Shown: positions 51,302 to 52,254 of the stretch, piece after piece
Position numbering within the stretch: position 1 is the first letter of the stretch
Layout: every line of letters starts with the position of its first letter
Source: Vreelandella subglaciescola
GTDB taxonomy: Bacteria > Pseudomonadota > Gammaproteobacteria > Pseudomonadales > Halomonadaceae
Reading direction: 5' to 3'
DNA: 52,254 bases
Assembly (NCBI GenBank): GCA_030454225.1
Contig: JAKDRW010000010.1
Location: 1-52,254 of the forward strand
Notes under the pieces: generated by a model
The model's input: only the letters and a program-made list of their open reading frames with translations
What the model was told of the DNA's origin: nothing
Databases searched by the model: none
Made by a program: the position numbers and the translations under genes

Positions 51302-52254
51302 ATGAAACAAATGGCACCGATATTCGCAGCGATGGCGCTCGCAGGTGGTATCGCCTTGACCGCATCCGCCAACGCCGCAGATGACGTGGTGATTGTTTAC
51401 GATGCGTCGGGGTCGATGTGGGGACAAATCGATGGCACCAGCAAGATGGAAATTGCCCAGGACGTGATGGCCGATCTAGTGAACGAATGGAACACGGCGA
51501 CTAACTTGGGCCTCGTCGCCTATGGCCACCGCCGCCAGGGCGATTGCAGCGATATCGAAACGCTGATTGAGCCCGGTCCGTTGGATAAGGCGAACTTCAT
51601 CGATACCGTCAATGCGATCAAGCCCAGGGGCAAGACGCCGATATCCGCCTCGGTGCAGCATGCCGCCGACCTGCTCTCTTACCGCGATAGCCCGGCGACC
51701 GTGGTATTGGTTTCGGACGGGTTGGAAACCTGTAATGCCGACCCCTGTGCGCTTTCGCAACAGCTGGCCAAACAGGGAGTGAGCTTCACTGCCCACGTGG
51801 TGGGGTTTGATCTTGAGGACGACGCCCACGCCAGCCTGGCCTGCATCGCCGATAACACCGGCGGCATCTTTGTGCCTGCGAGCAACGCAGCCGAGCTGCA
51901 CGCTGCGCTGGATCAGGTGCAAAGCGCCATGGATCAAAAGCCGGACGCGCCTGAACCGGAGCCCGAGCCTGAGCCTGAAGCCCCCGCGCTGCCCGACGTT
52001 GATATCTCTGGCCCCGAGCAGGCGACTACCGGCGCCACCTTTGACGTATCGTGGAGCACCACCATCAGCTCTTACGATATTGTCACCATCGTCCCGGCTG
52101 GCGCTGATGAAGGCGCCTATAATAACCATCTGCGCGCCAAGGAGAACGTTGAGGGCCGCCTGCGCGCGCCCGCCGAGCCCGGGCTTTATGAGCTGCGCTA
52201 TATCCTCAACGAAGGTAAAAAAACGCTGGCTACCGCGCCTATCGAAGTGGTGGA
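51302..52254 (+). CDS. Secreted von Willebrand factor A domain protein (3' end outside window)
   Basis: Partial gene, 317 codons visible and still open at the window end. It encodes a signal peptide (ALAGGIALTASANAA) and then a vWA domain with an intact MIDAS: D34-x-S36-x-S38 in YDASGSM, the Thr in GKTPIS and the Asp in VSDGLETC. About 195 residues of vWA are followed by a Pro/Glu repeat linker (PEPEPEPEPEAPA) and a beta-rich domain that starts PDVDISGPEQATTGATF and continues to the edge. vWA proteins of this type bind metal and protein partners. GGAAAAGGGAG lies before the ATG. It is the third gene of a likely lipoprotein-membrane-vWA operon. Confidence 0.9.
   Translation, partial: MKQMAPIFAAMALAGGIALTASANAADDVVIVYDASGSMWGQIDGTSKMEIAQDVMADLVNEWNTATNLGLVAYGHRRQGDCSDIETLIEPGPLDKANFIDTVNAIKPRGKTPISASVQHAADLLSYRDSPATVVLVSDGLETCNADPCALSQQLAKQGVSFTAHVVGFDLEDDAHASLACIADNTGGIFVPASNAAELHAALDQVQSAMDQKPDAPEPEPEPEPEAPALPDVDISGPEQATTGATFDVSWSTTISSYDIVTIVPAGADEGAYNNHLRAKENVEGRLRAPAEPGLYELRYILNEGKKTLATAPIEVV

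Noticed and set aside
1-52254. Prophage, insertion sequence, CRISPR or defence island
   Set aside because: No integrase, transposase, repeat array, restriction, toxin-antitoxin or phage structural gene was seen in either strand.

Overview
The window is a gap-free, GC-rich stretch of bacterial chromosome. Its protein families (AcrB-type RND pump with TolC, OsmC, YghU, DusA, LtaE, YqfO/NIF3-like, MOSC, LpxL- and LpxR-like lipid A enzymes) point to a Gram-negative gammaproteobacterium. A Halomonas-like member of the Halomonadaceae is my best guess, from protein flavour rather than any marker gene. I see no rRNA, tRNA, CRISPR array, insertion sequence, integrase or prophage, so this looks like core chromosome with some accessory operons.

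Layout. 0-2.4 kb: a DAACS-family symporter, a cytidine-deaminase-fold enzyme and an RlpA-like protein. 2.4-7.7 kb (minus strand): a 7TM-DISM diguanylate cyclase, threonine aldolase and a one-polypeptide ABC exporter. 7.7-12.1 kb: cell-wall enzymes, namely two divergent L,D-transpeptidases of different families and an M23 endopeptidase. 12.6-16.2 kb: a secreted PRC-barrel protein with an LEA-like tail, a DeaD-type RNA helicase behind a long leader, and endonuclease V. 16.2-18 kb: an amidoligase plus a class I glutamine-amidotransferase-like hydrolase, a pairing predicted to make and break unusual amide or peptide bonds. 18-23.4 kb: a large MscS-family channel, two J-domain-related proteins (one TerB/DjlA-like) and an unrecognised 470-aa membrane protein.

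23.5-28.6 kb (minus strand): a class V aminotransferase, DeoC, TenA, an LpxL-type acyltransferase bracketed by two paralogous small membrane proteins, and a VOC protein. 28.8-32.5 kb: acyl-CoA dehydrogenase, crotonase and an LpxR-like outer-membrane deacylase. 32.5-36 kb: YghU, MOSC protein, OsmC, Nudix CoA pyrophosphatase and a NIF3/YqfO-like protein. 36.2-43.9 kb: a tripartite TolC/adaptor/RND pump, a YqiJ-like membrane protein and an AcrR/TtgR-type TetR repressor. Similar operator-like boxes lie before the TolC gene, the adaptor gene and the repressor gene, which ties the pump into one predicted regulon. 43.9-46 kb: an aspartoacylase-family enzyme and DusA.

46.1-49.5 kb (minus strand): a three-gene signalling operon. 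A secreted sulfite-oxidase-fold protein with no cysteine at all overlaps a PAS sensor kinase by 4 bp, followed by a REC-LuxR regulator. By analogy with PruR of Agrobacterium I predict a pterin-responsive two-component system. 49.8-52.3 kb: a cysteine-rich lipoprotein, a polytopic membrane protein and a secreted von Willebrand A protein that runs off the window end, a likely operon of unknown function.

The best candidates for under-described biology are the Cys-less pterin-type sensor operon, the amidoligase/amidase pair and the lipoprotein-membrane-vWA operon. All functions are read from sequence alone.
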